NCBI GenBank assembly: GCA_037893245.1
Contig: JBAIAA010000398.1
Span: forward strand, 372,001 to 436,000
Direction: 5' to 3'
Length of the DNA stretch: 64,000 bases
DNA from: Crossaster papposus
Lineage: Eukaryota > Echinodermata > Asteroidea > Velatida > Solasteridae
Made by a program: the position numbers and the translations under genes. Shown one piece after another: positions 12,503-24,050 of this stretch; the stretch's first letter is position 1, and the number at the start of each line of letters is the position of its first letter. A model generated the notes under the pieces. The model made no database searches and was not told the origin of the DNA. It saw only the letters and a program-made list of their open reading frames with translations.

Positions 12503-12513
12503 CTTCGTGGTTT

Positions 12514-13084
12514 GTGGTAGACGCTGCGAGCGAGACTCCCGTCCGGCTTGTTGGACATCTCAACGTCAATAAATGATATGCTGCCTTCCCTTTCTTGTTC
12601 CATGGTGTACAGGGTCTGCTGTGAGGCCTATTGAGGTGTTTAAGAGCTGGAGGTTATCCTACCCATGCTTGAATGTTTCCACGCTTTCATTTCTTCGGAT
12701 TTCGTGTCGCTCAAACGAAACAATAGAATTATTGGAGGAAGCCTTATTGGTAGGTAGCACCGATAGGTATAGATGTTCTGTTGACCATGGATTGCCAGAC
12801 ATGGGGATTTCGAGTTTTCATATGAAACCTAACCAAACGGGGGTAATTACAAGTTGTCTTAGGCCTACTGGTAACGACATACAGGTTAGATTTGCAACAG
12901 ACCACGCACACCCAGACACACGCTCATTCTTTGAGAGGATGGGGGGGGAGGGGGGGGGGGGGGGGGGGTGACGTTAATCCTAGTAATTATAAGTTCCAAT
13001 TATAATGTTCCTTTTTTTATCAAAAGACAGTCATAAAATGATTCCGACTATCTATACATATCGTACTCTTTAGTTTACCATAAC
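12514..13084. other. intergenic with a poly-G run
   Basis: An open frame at 12573-12971 ends in poly-glycine encoded by the G run at 12951-12968. It shows no domain and is probably not a gene. Confidence 0.45.
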
Positions 13085-13400
13085 AAATGGAATTTGAAGG
13101 ATTAGAAAGACACATTGATCGATAAAAATCTCTATATAATAATGGATGATTCCTACTGTTATCTACCAGATGAGCTAATATTGGCCCTCTCTATGGAAAC
13201 ATTATGCATATGCAGTTCGCTTGCCGCATATATGAATATAAGCCGAGAGACAAGTCGTTAGACCTGTCGGTCGCGTAACGTTGACCGGTGGGCATGGTGG
13301 CTCAGCGCAGGTTCATTTCAGTACATTATCTGGCGACTTGATTTCAAGTCTACTAAAACACATTCTACCTGGGCAATTCCATTGGCATGAAAGGCAGAGT
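13085..13400 (+). repeat. dispersed repeat, inverted partner of 38760-39105
   Basis: The sequence matches the reverse complement of 38760-39105 over about 300 bp. Shared blocks are ATTAGAAAGACACATTGATCGA, TACCAGATGAGCTA, CATATGCAGT, CTTGCCGCATATATGAATAT, and GACTTGATTTCAAG. Both copies are diverged by small indels. There is no conserved reading frame. Class unknown. Confidence 0.75.
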
Positions 13401-13579
13401 AAATTCACTATTATAGGATTTGAAAACTGAGCTCCTATAAAAGCTCTTCCGCTGAAATTAACCCATACCACGATTATAATACACGTAAATATCGGGTACC
13501 AGCCTACCTGCTAGCAGCCATCCTTCCTTTATAAAGTCTCGTGTAAAAGTCCGTCCGAGCTCACCATACCTTTGTTTAA

Positions 13580-13745
13580 CTCCGGTATTATTATTCCCCC
13601 TGGATGGGACGCCTTAAGTCCATAGCTGGGTGGAGACTGAAGAGAGAAAAATCGGTGTGAAGTGCCTTGCCCAAGGACACAACATATGACCACCAGCTGG
13701 ATTGGAACCCTGATCTTCTGATCAGAGGTCACGAACTAAACGAAA
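13580..13745 (+). repeat. SINE-like dispersed repeat
   Basis: It contains CCTGGATGGGACGCC, then AGTGCCTTGCCCAAGGACAC, then GGATTGGAACCCTGATCTTC. To my knowledge this series belongs to interspersed repeats found in many aquatic animals. The last block resembles an RNA polymerase III box B-type stretch. Only one copy is in the window. Family assignment is from memory and uncertain. Confidence 0.45.
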
Positions 13746-13837
13746 TGTTTCAGAAGACTATTTTTGTTTCTTGATTCTCTGAGTTCAGGCTGTGTACATT
13801 TTAATGGGCCAAATCGGGATCTTCATAATTCAATGTT

Positions 13838-14060
13838 ATAACGTCACACCTTTCCGGTCGATCGTCACAGATTTCGTCTACACATCAGTGGATGGTATCC
13901 AGGAAAACTGGAAAATTCCAAGTCGAACCGAATTTGCAAAGTGCCAAAGTGTTTTGTCACAACAACCTGTGTAAATTAATTGGTGAAAATCAATTAAACT
14001 GGAATAGAGTTCGTCTATACAACAACAATAGTTGCATCTGCAGTGAGGCCGAAGAAACTA
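13838..14060 (+). repeat. dispersed repeat, inverted partner of 44735-44925
   Basis: It aligns with the reverse complement of 44735-44925. Shared blocks are AACGTCACACCTT, CGATCGTCACA, GTGGATGGT, CCAAGTCGA, TTTGCAAAGTGCCAAAGTGT, and AATAGTTGC. One frame reads similarly in both copies: NVTP near the start and then PSR(T/S)(E/D)FAKCQSV. It is interrupted by a stop soon after in both. It may be a relic of a coding mobile element or of an exon duplicated to two places. I recognise no domain. Confidence 0.6.
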
Positions 14061-14631
14061 AAAAGCCTTTCTTTCATCTAAAAGTAGAAACCGGCTTGTA
14101 TGTCGTCACTTATTGTTATCGTAGTATCGTAGTTTATTGTGTAGTATCTTATAATACATTAGACTTGTAAATCGAATACAATAATTACAGTTGTATTTAG
14201 GCTATTATCGTAGTCACTCGCTGCAAATAAGGGTATTTTCTTAATGCTGTACATCCGGCCATGCTCGGCTGTCCAATTGTTCCGAGTACTATAGTATAAA
14301 TTTTTTGGGTTCATTTTATGCAAATCGTCCATCACAAGGCCAAAGGTCACCCGAGGTGTATTCGCCAGAGTTGAACATTAATGTGTTCCATTTTTGCGAA
14401 TTTGCAGAGTGACAAATTGCCCCGACGACACAAATTCGCTTTCGTGCCGAGTACGAACCGGCCTCAGCGCCGAAGTGAAACGCGAACGCGAGTAAGTAAC
14501 GTCATCGGGGAGTGTTTGCGCTGAAAATGTTAAAATAATTTCAACTCCGGCGAATTTGTGCAGCGAAAGCTTTGTTGCTTCAACTTCTTATTCGATTTCG
14601 CGTGAAGTATGAACCAGCGTTTTGGCATAGA
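14061..14631. other. intergenic, no gene seen
   Basis: No coding, RNA or repeat feature recognised. Confidence 0.4.
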
Positions 14632-14722
14632 AGTGCCAGCACAGGTTGGGTTCGAACCCACAACTTGCAGAATTACCCACAGACCACGAAATCAATGCTC
14701 CTAACCACGATGCCATGGCACT
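14632..14722 (-). tRNA. tRNA-like sequence (degenerate; pseudogene or SINE head)
   Basis: Read on the minus strand, the 5' end AGTGCCA pairs perfectly with the 3' end TGGCACT as a 7-bp acceptor-like stem. It is followed by a box A-like TGGCATCGTGG, and box B GGTTCGAACCC lies near the 3' end. Total length is 91 nt. Against a working tRNA, six extra bases lie between the T arm and the acceptor strand, and the anticodon arm is unclear. A tRNA pseudogene or the head of a tRNA-derived SINE fits better than a functional tRNA. Confidence 0.4.
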
Positions 14723-16814
14723 TTTTACGTCTCTAATTAGCAATCGTTTGGATTGGTAGCTAGCGGTCGGCTGAATAATTGCTTTGTTTGCGTCAAGTGG
14801 ACGATGTTTTCATACAATTAGATATTGTTATTTAAGCGCTCGACGTTTGTATGGATATTGTTGTCGGGAGAGCCAAGGCCGCCACAGGACTACGCAATTG
14901 CATAATTATAGTCAAGGAAATCAACCAATCATTGTTTGATAGCGTACGTGCCATAACGATGAGACGTTTTGTACATCGATTGCTCTGGTAGGGTATTATT
15001 ATGATGATGAGTAATTTGAATTCCCAAATTGCCTCGTTGCATTGTATTTTGTATACGCAATTCAAATATTCTTCTTTTGTGATGTGTATGTGTGACTCGG
15101 CGTGTCTTGCAATGTCAATAGCGTTGTAGTCAAATGAAATGAAACGGAATGACGTGTAAAAGGTTGCTGTTTTCCCAATAGGTGGGGGAGGGGGGGTGTT
15201 GACCAAAGGGGTGCCAGTGGGGGAACATACCCCCCCCCCCCCCCTTGTACCCCGGGCGGCATTTTCCACGTCATACAAACAATAAAAAAATAATTTTAAA
15301 AGAAGATTTATGATTGGAAAAAACATACCCGTGTGATTCTGGGTACCGTCCATCAAGCAATGTTACGGTGTTATACGCGGTGCGTGCTCGTCGACCGAGC
15401 ATGCACTACATCTGCCCCGGTACTCCAGGCGCCCATGTCCGGTGTGTGGTGGCCGTTGGCGTAACCCGCCCGTCGGCTCAACATTTAATAGATGATGGAA
15501 CCCAGACTCGTACGGGTATTTTGTTGCCACTGTTCGGAAAGGAGCCTTCTTAATTGTTTTACGTCTTTATTGTGTACATCATAAAACAGTTATGCGGGAT
15601 AATATAGGTTTTCCCAGGCGATATCGAAAAATGTGCACGATCATTTTGTAAAAGATACATTAATTTCGCGCTGATTTTGATAACGACGTATATATCCGGG
15701 TTTCATTTCTGCCAAAACAAACATTCGATTTCATTTTGTTTCATTTAAATAAATGAATGTGCATAACATTTAATTTCAACGATTACAAATACTTGATTAG
15801 GCTTTCGGTTTCACGCATGCGTGGCCGATTATTATATTAAGAATGTGCAATCTATTTCGCAGCAAATTGATTCGTCATTGTGTCGGCCTGAATTGAATAT
15901 TCTTTTTCATTTGTTATAATTTAATTCGCATATTCTGCGTTCAATTTGTTTGTATTGCGCATGCTGTGGAAGGTTGGGTCATTGGCCAGACTTTATGGGA
16001 GTTAATGTGACACCCCAATTGCGTTTAAAACCGGCTGGGCCGTTTTAAAATAGGAAAATAGTCTCCAAAATAGTCGATAAATTGGAAACTGTCTCAGGTA
16101 TTTATGATTTTTATTTTAATGTCTTTTCTCTCTCATTTTCAAGACATCGGGGATGTATGTCTAAGAATGGTTGTACCATGCATGCAGTGCGTTTCGTATA
16201 GGTGTCACCTCTCCAATGTTTAAAAAAAATAGACCACGTGGGGTCAATTTCATAGAGCTGCTAAGCAAACAAAAATGCCCAACATGAACATTCTTCCAAT
16301 TTCCAGGTGATGTATTGTTGTTAGTGACTGATTCAGTTAGTTTTTGCTTAGCATAAAAAGTACATGAAGTTTTGGCTAGTAACCTGATTTTACTGAGCAA
16401 TAATTGTTTGTGCTAAACAAACAGTTGTGCTTAGCAGAACTCCCAATAAAACTGACCCCTGGTTCAGTCCCCTAATGTTACTTTGGTTGAAACATACATA
16501 TACATTTTCGTTAATGCGCAGGAAATCGGCTGCACATTTAGCAAAACCGATTGTTGATAAATTAATAGAAGAAACATAGGATTTCGAATGTGCATTCGAA
16601 TTACTTGACAAATTGATAGAAAATGACTCGAATGATTGGACCCCTGCACACTTTCAATGAGACCGCAATTCACACCTTTCGCATGGGCTCATTTACATAA
16701 ATTATCATATTAGGGTACAAAGGTTAATGTAAAAAACAATTTTCTTTCGACCCAAAATTGTCAGCGTTAGCTTAACATGTTTTCCTCTCCATTTTCTTAC
16801 AATAATTCTGGTAC
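14723..16814. other. intergenic, low information
   Basis: It holds a G-rich then C-rich stretch at 15182-15244 (C run 15230-15244). A weak local inverted similarity lies between 15318-15356 and 15490-15525 (GATGATGGAACCCAGA-like). No gene is recognised; open frames here have low-complexity or composite content. Confidence 0.4.
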
Positions 16815-17010
16815 ATGTACTTATACCTGTATAGTGCTTTTTATCGTATACATGTACAACATTCCTAAAGCGCTTTACAATGAAAATATTACCCCGTTAA
16901 TCAGGCCCTGGACCACGCGGCAGCATTATGCGCTTAATCGGCATCGACCCTCGCATTTCATTATACCCTAACCCAAAACTACCTCCAGTCTAGACCACTA
17001 CTGGACGAAG
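16815..17010. repeat. dispersed repeat with AAGCGCTTTACA motif
   Basis: TATAGTGCTTTTT followed by AAAGCGCTTTACAATG and a CCTGGACCACG stretch resembles a widespread class of animal repeats with paired GCGCTTT blocks. A related copy is at 23935-24050 (TATATAGCGCATTTCA, then AATGCGCTTAACA). Probably a SINE or MITE. Family name not assigned. Confidence 0.45.
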
Positions 17011-17378
17011 ACCCAAACGTTTATAAGAAAACAGGAAAATGTCCCCACAACTCGGTCAGCCTTTTTTCTAAACAAAAGAAACTGTCCCCCCAACTAGATG
17101 TATACCTACCCACTCTTGTACGTGTTTGTGAGGGGGCGGGGTCGCGCTGATTTTAATGAGACATGTACAAGACGCGTTAAAATGACAAGATTCTCTTTAG
17201 TACACACCTGTCCCCCTCCCTAAGATATTCTACACGGTGTCACGATCTTAGATGTCTGTATATACTGCTTTGGTACTCTCCATTACAACTGAGTATAATA
17301 CTCCACAGTTGATATACATGTACCATCCTCATATGTAAACATGAACATGCGTGGGAATACGGGAAGGCGCTACAATTA

Positions 17379-17800
17379 AAACGACAACGTCGTGCGGCTT
17401 TGATAACGACATCGTCGTACTTGCGGCTTTGGTTACGACATCGTCGTACTTGCGGCTTTGATTACGACATCGTCGTACTTGCGGCTTTGGTTACGACATC
17501 GTCGTACTTGCGGCTTTGGTTACGACATCGTCGTACTTGCGGCTTTGGTTACGACATCGTCGTAATTGCGGCTTTGGTTACGACATCGTCGTACTTGCGG
17601 CTTTGGTTACGACATCGTCGTAATTGCGGCTTTGGTTACGACATCGTCGTACTTGCGGCTTTGGTTACGACATCGTCGTAATTGCGGCTTTGGTTACGAC
17701 ATCGTCGTACTTGCGGCTTTGGTTACGACATCGTCGTACTTGCGGCTTTAGTTACGACATCGTCGTACTTGCGGCTTTGGTTACGACATCGTCGTCGGCT
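17379..17800. repeat. 29-bp tandem repeat, about 14 units
   Basis: The unit is GGCTTTGGTTACGACATCGT followed by CGTACTTGC. Each unit contains the inverted repeat TACGAC-ATC-GTCGTA. Units differ at one base (CTTGC or ATTGC). The order from 17420 on is C C C C C A C A C A C C C, so part of the array evolved as a 58-bp dimer. Because 29 is not a multiple of three, all frames read through with an 87-nt period. These frames are an artefact of the array and not a gene. Confidence 0.95.
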
Positions 17801-18011
17801 TTAGTGTTAGGGTTTGGGTATAGTATGGCTAGTACAGCTGTTTTGAATCTCGGATATTCTCGCGAGACAATTAGTGATTTAGCAAACTACTGTGTTAATA
17901 ACAAAATTGTAAACGTCTTTTGGATGAGGTCCAAAATAAGGATTTTGTTTAATGCCATCAGTAAGTTGCTGATGTTTGTTTATGTCTCATGCACATATTT
18001 TGCAGTGCAAT

Positions 18012-18055
18012 CGGGAGGAGGGGGTGGGGGGGGGGGGGGAGAGGGGGGGGGGGGG
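18012..18055. repeat. G-rich tract
   Basis: G runs at 18026-18039 and 18043-18055 separated by AGA. Quadruplex-capable. Confidence 0.9.
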
Positions 18056-18202
18056 TTTGTTTACTTCCTCATTATTGTTATGCCTCGTCTCAGTGTGGAG
18101 GCGGACTCGCCCCATATCGTCTGGCATTTGTTGCTTTAATTGCTCTAGCATTAACAGCCTTTAAGGCAAGACTAGCCGACAATCTACTGAAGTGTTATAT
18201 AT

Positions 18203-18369
18203 AGGTAATAACAGTGCGAGAACCCGGTTATTACTGCGTGGTAATGACCGGGTTGGGGGATGACCGCTGGTAATGGATCGAGCCGAAGGCGAGGTCCATT
18301 ACCAGCGGTCATCCCCCAACCCGGTCATTACCACGCAGTAATAACCGGGTTCTCGCACTGTTATTACCT
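18203..18369. repeat. perfect 167-bp palindrome, core CGAGCCGAAGGCGAG
   Basis: The 75-bp arms are identical reverse complements. The centre (18279-18293) is CGAGCCGAAGGCGAG, the same 15-nt core (opposite strand) as the palindrome at 11208-11372. The arms themselves contain smaller inverted repeats (AACCCGG..TATTAC with GTAATGACCGGGTT). The arm sequence is unrelated to the other palindromes. Confidence 0.95.
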
Positions 18370-18510
18370 TTAATAAATATCTTTTTAACGAGAAAAATTG
18401 TGAAAATACTCCGAATTTCGCGACTTCGCGGCTTCTTCTAGGCCGTTTTACAAACGCAGCTTCGTTTCCGTATTTCGGCTTTGTTCATGTAGTTTAGCAG
18501 TGGTACGCTG

Positions 18511-19247
18511 TTTTCCTAGTTCCGGATTTTTCCTAGTTCCGGATCGCTTCAAATAAAAACCTACCTTGTTATGGCTTGGTCTCCAATACTATTTGTTTAG
18601 ATGAAGTGCATTTTGAAAAGAAGCATACAAGCTTCTTGATACATAAGTAAAAAATAAGTCTAAAAGTCTCCAGTATTAAAAAATCTGCCAAAGACTGAAC
18701 GTTCATTTTTTCCTAGTTCCGGATCGCCCGTAAAATACATGCATCAACTACACGCGCGCAAGCGATTTCATATGACGTGTTCTGTTGAACCATGGAGAAA
18801 TGGACAAAGTTTATCGGCTCGCGCCACACACGTACGTACACGGACAAAACATTTCGAAGCATTTCCTTGCAAGTCCTCTTTTTAAACGTGAAAGTATTTG
18901 AAATTTATTTTATACTGTATTTATATAAATTAATAAATACTTTATCAGAAATATAGGCTTGATTCGGGTTGGTTCTAGCTAGCATGGTTCTAGCGTGAAC
19001 ATTTTTCATGCACGAAGCAGTTTTTTACTCGATCCGGAATTGGTTAAACTGATCCGCAACTAGAAAAAGGGATGTCGGTACATTTGACGTCGTATTTTCA
19101 AATAAAGTAGAGCATAAATATCGAAACAAAAACGGTAGTTTCTCCATCACTCAAGGTAAACTACTACACCTATTTCATTTAAATTTCGAAGATTAGACTT
19201 GCCGAAAACAGCCTGGATATTTTTTGCGATCCGGAACTAGGAAAACG
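18511..19247. mobile_element. candidate element bounded by inverted TTTTCCTAGTTCCGGAT
   Basis: TTTTCCTAGTTCCGGAT begins at 18511. A second head-to-tail copy of TTTCCTAGTTCCGGATCGC is at 18529-18547 and another at 18709-18727. The inverted form GCGATCCGGAACTAGGAAAA is at 19226-19245. Degenerate inverted forms occur at 19030-19040 and 19051-19067. Repeated motifs at and inside both ends fit subterminal protein-binding sites of a non-autonomous transposon. A clear target-site duplication is not visible. Confidence 0.5.
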
Positions 19248-20788
19248 TCTGTAATGTGGCCAGAATGCAGCCCAAAGCCGGGGTTTAGAAAACGGCCCTT
19301 GGAAAGCCCATGATATTACTACATATAATGACCTGCACGTGATCGAGTCTCGGCCAATCAGAAGCCTTCAACTCTCCTAGGCATTTATTAAAACTATTTC
19401 ATGAATAGTTTTTGTGTTTATTATGCATTATCCCTTTAAGAATGATTGACCTATAAGAGGCCTTCGGTGTTAAGGCGTAACTCCGACGGCTCGTGTTTGC
19501 CAAAGCATCCATCCGACCATTTGTCTCCAACCCGTAAATTAATTAAGCCTCTCTCTCGGGGTTAGGCATATGTTTGCCCATGTATGACCATGTTTGACAA
19601 TACTTCCGCGGCTGGGCCCATTTAAAGATCCGCTCTTAATATCAAAATGACGGCAAGGTCTCAGGACTAAAGCGCGCCAGTATTGCTCTATTCCCAACAG
19701 ATTCCCTGGTTTGATTTTCGTGGAGGCCACCATTTTTTGCCATAAGTGGGTTGATAATTAGCTGTTGGACGTTAAAGGACAGTCCAACACATTATAACGC
19801 ATTCACTGAGATGCTATAGGCGCCATGCTGCTCATCTTTAGACTATTTCTAGCACTAACACCATGCATTCCTCAAAAGTGCCTGTACTATATAAATTGGT
19901 GGTAAATTTGAAGATATGTTATTGGTTGAAACCCATTGACTGTCCTCTTAATAGCAAGCCCTCAGGAGTGCTTTTTGCAAATAGGAACATGTAGTTTATA
20001 GGCCTTCACCACTATAGAATAGGCCTACCAAAGTTAATACGTCATCTTTTGTCTGTTGCCAAGGCAATAAGCTCCACACCAATATTACTCAGCCATTTCC
20101 CTGTGATTTCGCAATAGACGTTTGAGTCGACTAATCAATGTCACAATTAAAGATAACCCTATATTATGGATCCATTACAATGACAACTGACGTCACACTT
20201 GGGTACGGTGAATGAAAATGTTCGATTTCATAGCCGAGTCCAATGACAATATTTAGTTTAGGCTCGTGCGCCGATCCTTTTTACAAGTCGTGTCCGCGAA
20301 TCCATTTTATATTCCCAAAAACATGCGATTGTGTATTCACACACGCGCCAACGTGGCGGGAAATTTTCAACTATCGTTGTAGCTCGCTGTACATTTAGAC
20401 AAAGAACCCAAACGATGGTTTATCAATTTTATAATTACTTCATCATAAAGAAACAGTACCAATGTGTTGTTTATTTTGTGTCATCAGTTCTTCAAGAAAC
20501 AACTTTAGATGATAGCCGCTGTTTCGTGTCACTCGTGAACGTGACTATAGCTCCCTATTCAAGGCAAAACCACCAAAATGACCTTGTGATTTTGAAATGC
20601 AAAGTCAAATTGGATGTCAAATATGTAAATATATACCAAGTTTAGTTTAGGTTTAGTATTTCAACCTCCACCTCACAGGTTTTACTTGTCTAACATCGGG
20701 TCGTCGGAACTGGAATTTAAATCGCACCATTACAGATTGTGTAATATGATATGATATAATCACCGTGGATGATAAAAGCATGACAATT
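19248..20788. other. intergenic, no gene seen
   Basis: An open frame at 20331-20645 (104 codons) has no recognisable domain. Nothing else stands out. Confidence 0.4.
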
Positions 20789-20975
20789 AGCAAACAGTCA
20801 GAGTATGTCATGAGAAAGATATTTGGCTATAGGGCCGTCGTAGATTTGACCTGTGAAAAAATATGTTTAATAACATAATGGCAGCCATTTATGAATATTT
20901 TGAAAATTGCTTGTTATTCCACCTATTGTTTTTTAAAGGACATCTCTGGACGGCCCTATAGCCAAAATGCTATAG
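20789..20975. mobile_element. MITE family B, copy 1
   Basis: It has the inner inverted pair GGCTATAGGGCCGTC (20824-20838) and GACGGCCCTATAGCC (20950-20964). It begins with the CAGTCAGAGTATGTCATGAG block. Related copies are at 40779-40925 and 56488-56745, both starting with a CATGGAA-TTGG-ACA block. No coding capacity. Confidence 0.65.
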
Positions 20976-22058
20976 GGCTTTTATAATTTGATTGAATTTG
21001 TTTCCACCAGTTTGCCTGACTACTATATTGCCGTTTTCGAGAGTTTCAGAACACAAACCATTTAAATCTAGAGCCTTGACCTTTCCCCCGACTCTGATCA
21101 CTTGCAGTTGTTAAACATTCCGATCAGCCGGTGGTTTTGTCACTAAGGTGAGTCCGGGGAGCCGAGAGGTCCCAGACGATGGGATCGCTTTCTCTTGGGT
21201 CCCGTTGAGGGGACAAGGTGGCAATTTAACGCTCGTTCGCCTATCGGCTCCAATGCAGGTCGGTATAATCGCGCCAACAGCTCGGCGGATGAAATATTCA
21301 TTGGAGATTATTTCCTGGTGGGACCTTGGTACAAGCACAGCTAGGTGCAGCGAGATAGGGGCATGTTAAAAGTGGGAGGGAGACTTTCCATTTCCTGTGT
21401 TACTGTTGCTTTTCGTTGCAATTCTTTGTCTTCGGTTATTTGAATTTCAAATGACGCATAATTCATTTCTAAGTAAATTACATCTTATCTCTAAGATGAT
21501 GACGATAGACATTCGTAGAGCTAGCTTAAACGAAAACAATAATTAACACAAAACACGCTTAGAGTAATTTAAAAAAAGCTCTAAAACTGTAAGTTTTCAG
21601 TGTTTTTTACGTTACAATAGACCCGAGACGTAATGACGCCATGGCTTTGTTTGCATACGTTTTCTTAAGAGAGCGAAGTCGGGATGCCAGACGAAAGTAG
21701 GGACAGACTCGCTTACAGGAAAGCGAACATCAAAGCGTGACGTCATTAGGTCTTAGGCATGTTTGAATTTGTGATTGTTCAGCGTTTTGATTATTTTAAC
21801 CAGGTATCTGTGGTTCTGATTTCTAGATGTAATGTGATCTAGATGCAATATCGGACAGCCGGGGGGGTTTTATGGACGTTTCTGCAAAGAAAATAAAATA
21901 AAAGATGGGACTATTTGTATATTTGAATTTAGAATTGCAAACCCTACGGGGACCATTGTTAATTGGGGTCGTGCTCTCGGCTGTGTGTCCTATATCTGAG
22001 TTACGCTACTGCAATGTTGCTGGTTTTTCAGCTTTTGTAGTTAGTTGGCTGAGCTAGC
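20976..22058. other. intergenic, no gene seen
   Basis: No recognisable gene. The overlapping frames at 21111-21369 are mirror frames of each other without domain content. Confidence 0.4.
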
Positions 22059-22062
22059 TTAT

Positions 22063-22102
<40 letters not shown>

Positions 22103-22167
22103 CTGGCCTGGCCTGGCTTGGCCTGGGCTGGGCTGGGCTGGCTGGCCTGGCTGGCTGGCTGGCTGGC
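22059..22167. repeat. (GGCT)n microsatellite with GGCCT variants
   Basis: About 110 bp of GGCT repeats with interspersed GGCCT and GGGCT units. Confidence 0.95.
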
Positions 22168-22391
22168 TTTAATGTTTTAACACTTTAAACGTCCAATTTG
22201 GGTTATATTGTTATGTTTGCTTATAATTTTGCAAAATGTGTTCATTGTTTTTAGGAAGAAAGTTTCACCGCCTTTCTGACTCTTTCTGACTGATTTTTTT
22301 ATTTTGGGAAAGCTTTAAACGAGCTGACCTGGTTCGCTTATTACAGCTTAGCATCAACCTAAATTACGACGCTTGAGCGGTTACTATAGGG

Positions 22392-22495
22392 TTGAGTAAG
22401 CCGGCTACAGACCACTTGACTCGGCCCTGTCTCAAGGTTACCTAGGGTGGAGTAGGTCGATTGCAAAACTATTACGGACGGATACGTAAATGACC
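22392..22495. repeat. dispersed repeat, partner of 24985-25127
   Basis: GAGTAAGCCGGCTACAGACC and the following CTCGGCCCTGTCTCAAGGTT recur twice at 25022-25127 in the same orientation. The adjoining ATTGCAAAACTATTACGGAC block recurs inverted at about 24985-25017. Confidence 0.75.
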
Positions 22496-23929
22496 TACAA
22501 AACTACGTATCCTCCCAAAATCACTGTAAAGAATAATTATTAGCTATCGGTAGCGTATCCGAGTATGCAATTGGCCAGTGATGGTCCAGCCTTTGACAAG
22601 TAGGAGCGCTTAGCAATTACCATAATGAGACAAAAGAAAAAAATAAAGATAGAGAGGCCCCCAACTCTCGCTAGCCACCTGGAAATTTCCATAATAATAC
22701 CCTTATGATAGTGTACGGTAGGATAGCTTCATCATTGTTATCACTGGAAATGGTATTCACCGCGTCTATTCCTTTTAATCTTTTACAAGCCAGATGTGAT
22801 TGAGTATCGCCAAGTACAGTAAACTTTGAGTGTATCGCCACGATGGCAGACAAAGCAGTTGCAAGGGGTCGCTTTGTAATGAGTGACCAAGAAAAGAGAG
22901 TAATTCGTAGAGGATGGCTGGTACACAGAAATAACTATGTCCGTTTGTTGGCTTATGTTAGGGACAGACTTTGTTATCCTCAACGCGGTGCTTAGACCAC
23001 AGGGCTTGGCTGCAAAATGTGCTCAGAAATCAATTTCCTTGGCGCACCTCTTGAATCTAAGTGGAATCACTGCAGTCTGTTAGCTGGGATCATGTGGATC
23101 ACGAAAAACAAAAATCCCCAATTAAATGTTCACCAGTTAATTAAATATTTGCATTTTAATCACCTGTGTATAACGGGCGCCCTCTATTGACCAGGATTGG
23201 AAATGGGAAAAGATTGCTTATTGCAGTTGCTTGCTCAAAAGGGAATCTACAGAGACAAAATTCGATTAAAGAGGAATTAGGATGTGTTTTAATGTCTTAA
23301 TACAAATTTTGTTCATTGCCATAATTTGAACTTTTTAATAGTGTCATTTTTTTATTGTTATTGTTTGATTTTTGTATTATAATTGTTTAATTTTTTTTTT
23401 TTTTTTTGGGGGGTTGAAAATCTAAATGTAAATTGTATGAAAAAAATATATACACGACCAGAGTTTTTTTTTAGCTTTAGTCTTTGATACATGTTTATTC
23501 GTGACGGTAAAACTGAAATTTGTCCATGTCTTTAACAATGTACATGTGAGTGGGTGAACAACAACTCGTACCGATTTACATTTAATACACAATTCTGTTA
23601 TAACAAACATTTTGCCCATTTCCAGCTGAATTTATATTAGGGAGAGTCAGATGGAAAGCAGACTGTGTGATACAATGTTTCTGTGGTGATAAGATCCTTC
23701 CCTTCGATCTGTGAGAGCAGCCACTGATTTTCTTTTTTCCTCGCTGCTTCCAGAAGCTTTCCTACAGTTAGCGTCTGGCATTGTGAATGTTTGTCAAGGA
23801 CAGTTGTTCGGGTCTTTTTGTCCAAACTCCACCTCTGTTCTCTTTTTTTAACGGCATATACTCAACTACATCACGTACTGTTGACAATGCGGATTCCTGC
23901 GGTACATCAACCAGTGCGTGTACGATTGG
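22496..23929. other. intergenic, no gene seen
   Basis: It contains a T run at 23391-23407 and a CTCF-like core at 23177-23193. No gene recognised. Confidence 0.4.
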
Positions 23930-23934
23930 AATGC

Positions 23935-24050
23935 CAATAATAATAGCAGGTTCTTATATAGCGCATTTCAGATCCACTGGATCTCTCAATGCGCTTAACA
24001 GTATTATTACCCCTGGTCACTGGGCCATTTTCAATCCTTAAACCATCTCA
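23935..24050. repeat. dispersed repeat with AATGCGCTTAACA
   Basis: Related in layout to 16815-17010 (TATATAGCGCATTTCA, then a CAATGCGCTTAACAG block, then CTGGGCC). Family uncertain. Confidence 0.45.

Noticed and set aside
14632-14722. Functional tRNA gene
   Set aside because: The acceptor and box B are good, but extra bases follow the T arm and no proper anticodon arm forms, so it is kept only as tRNA-like.
17379-17800. Regular 29-bp repeats as a CRISPR array, or the repetitive 93-171 codon frames as a protein
   Set aside because: There are no spacers between the repeats, the context is eukaryotic, and the frames exist only because the unit has no stop in any phase. All three phases give the same 29-residue period.
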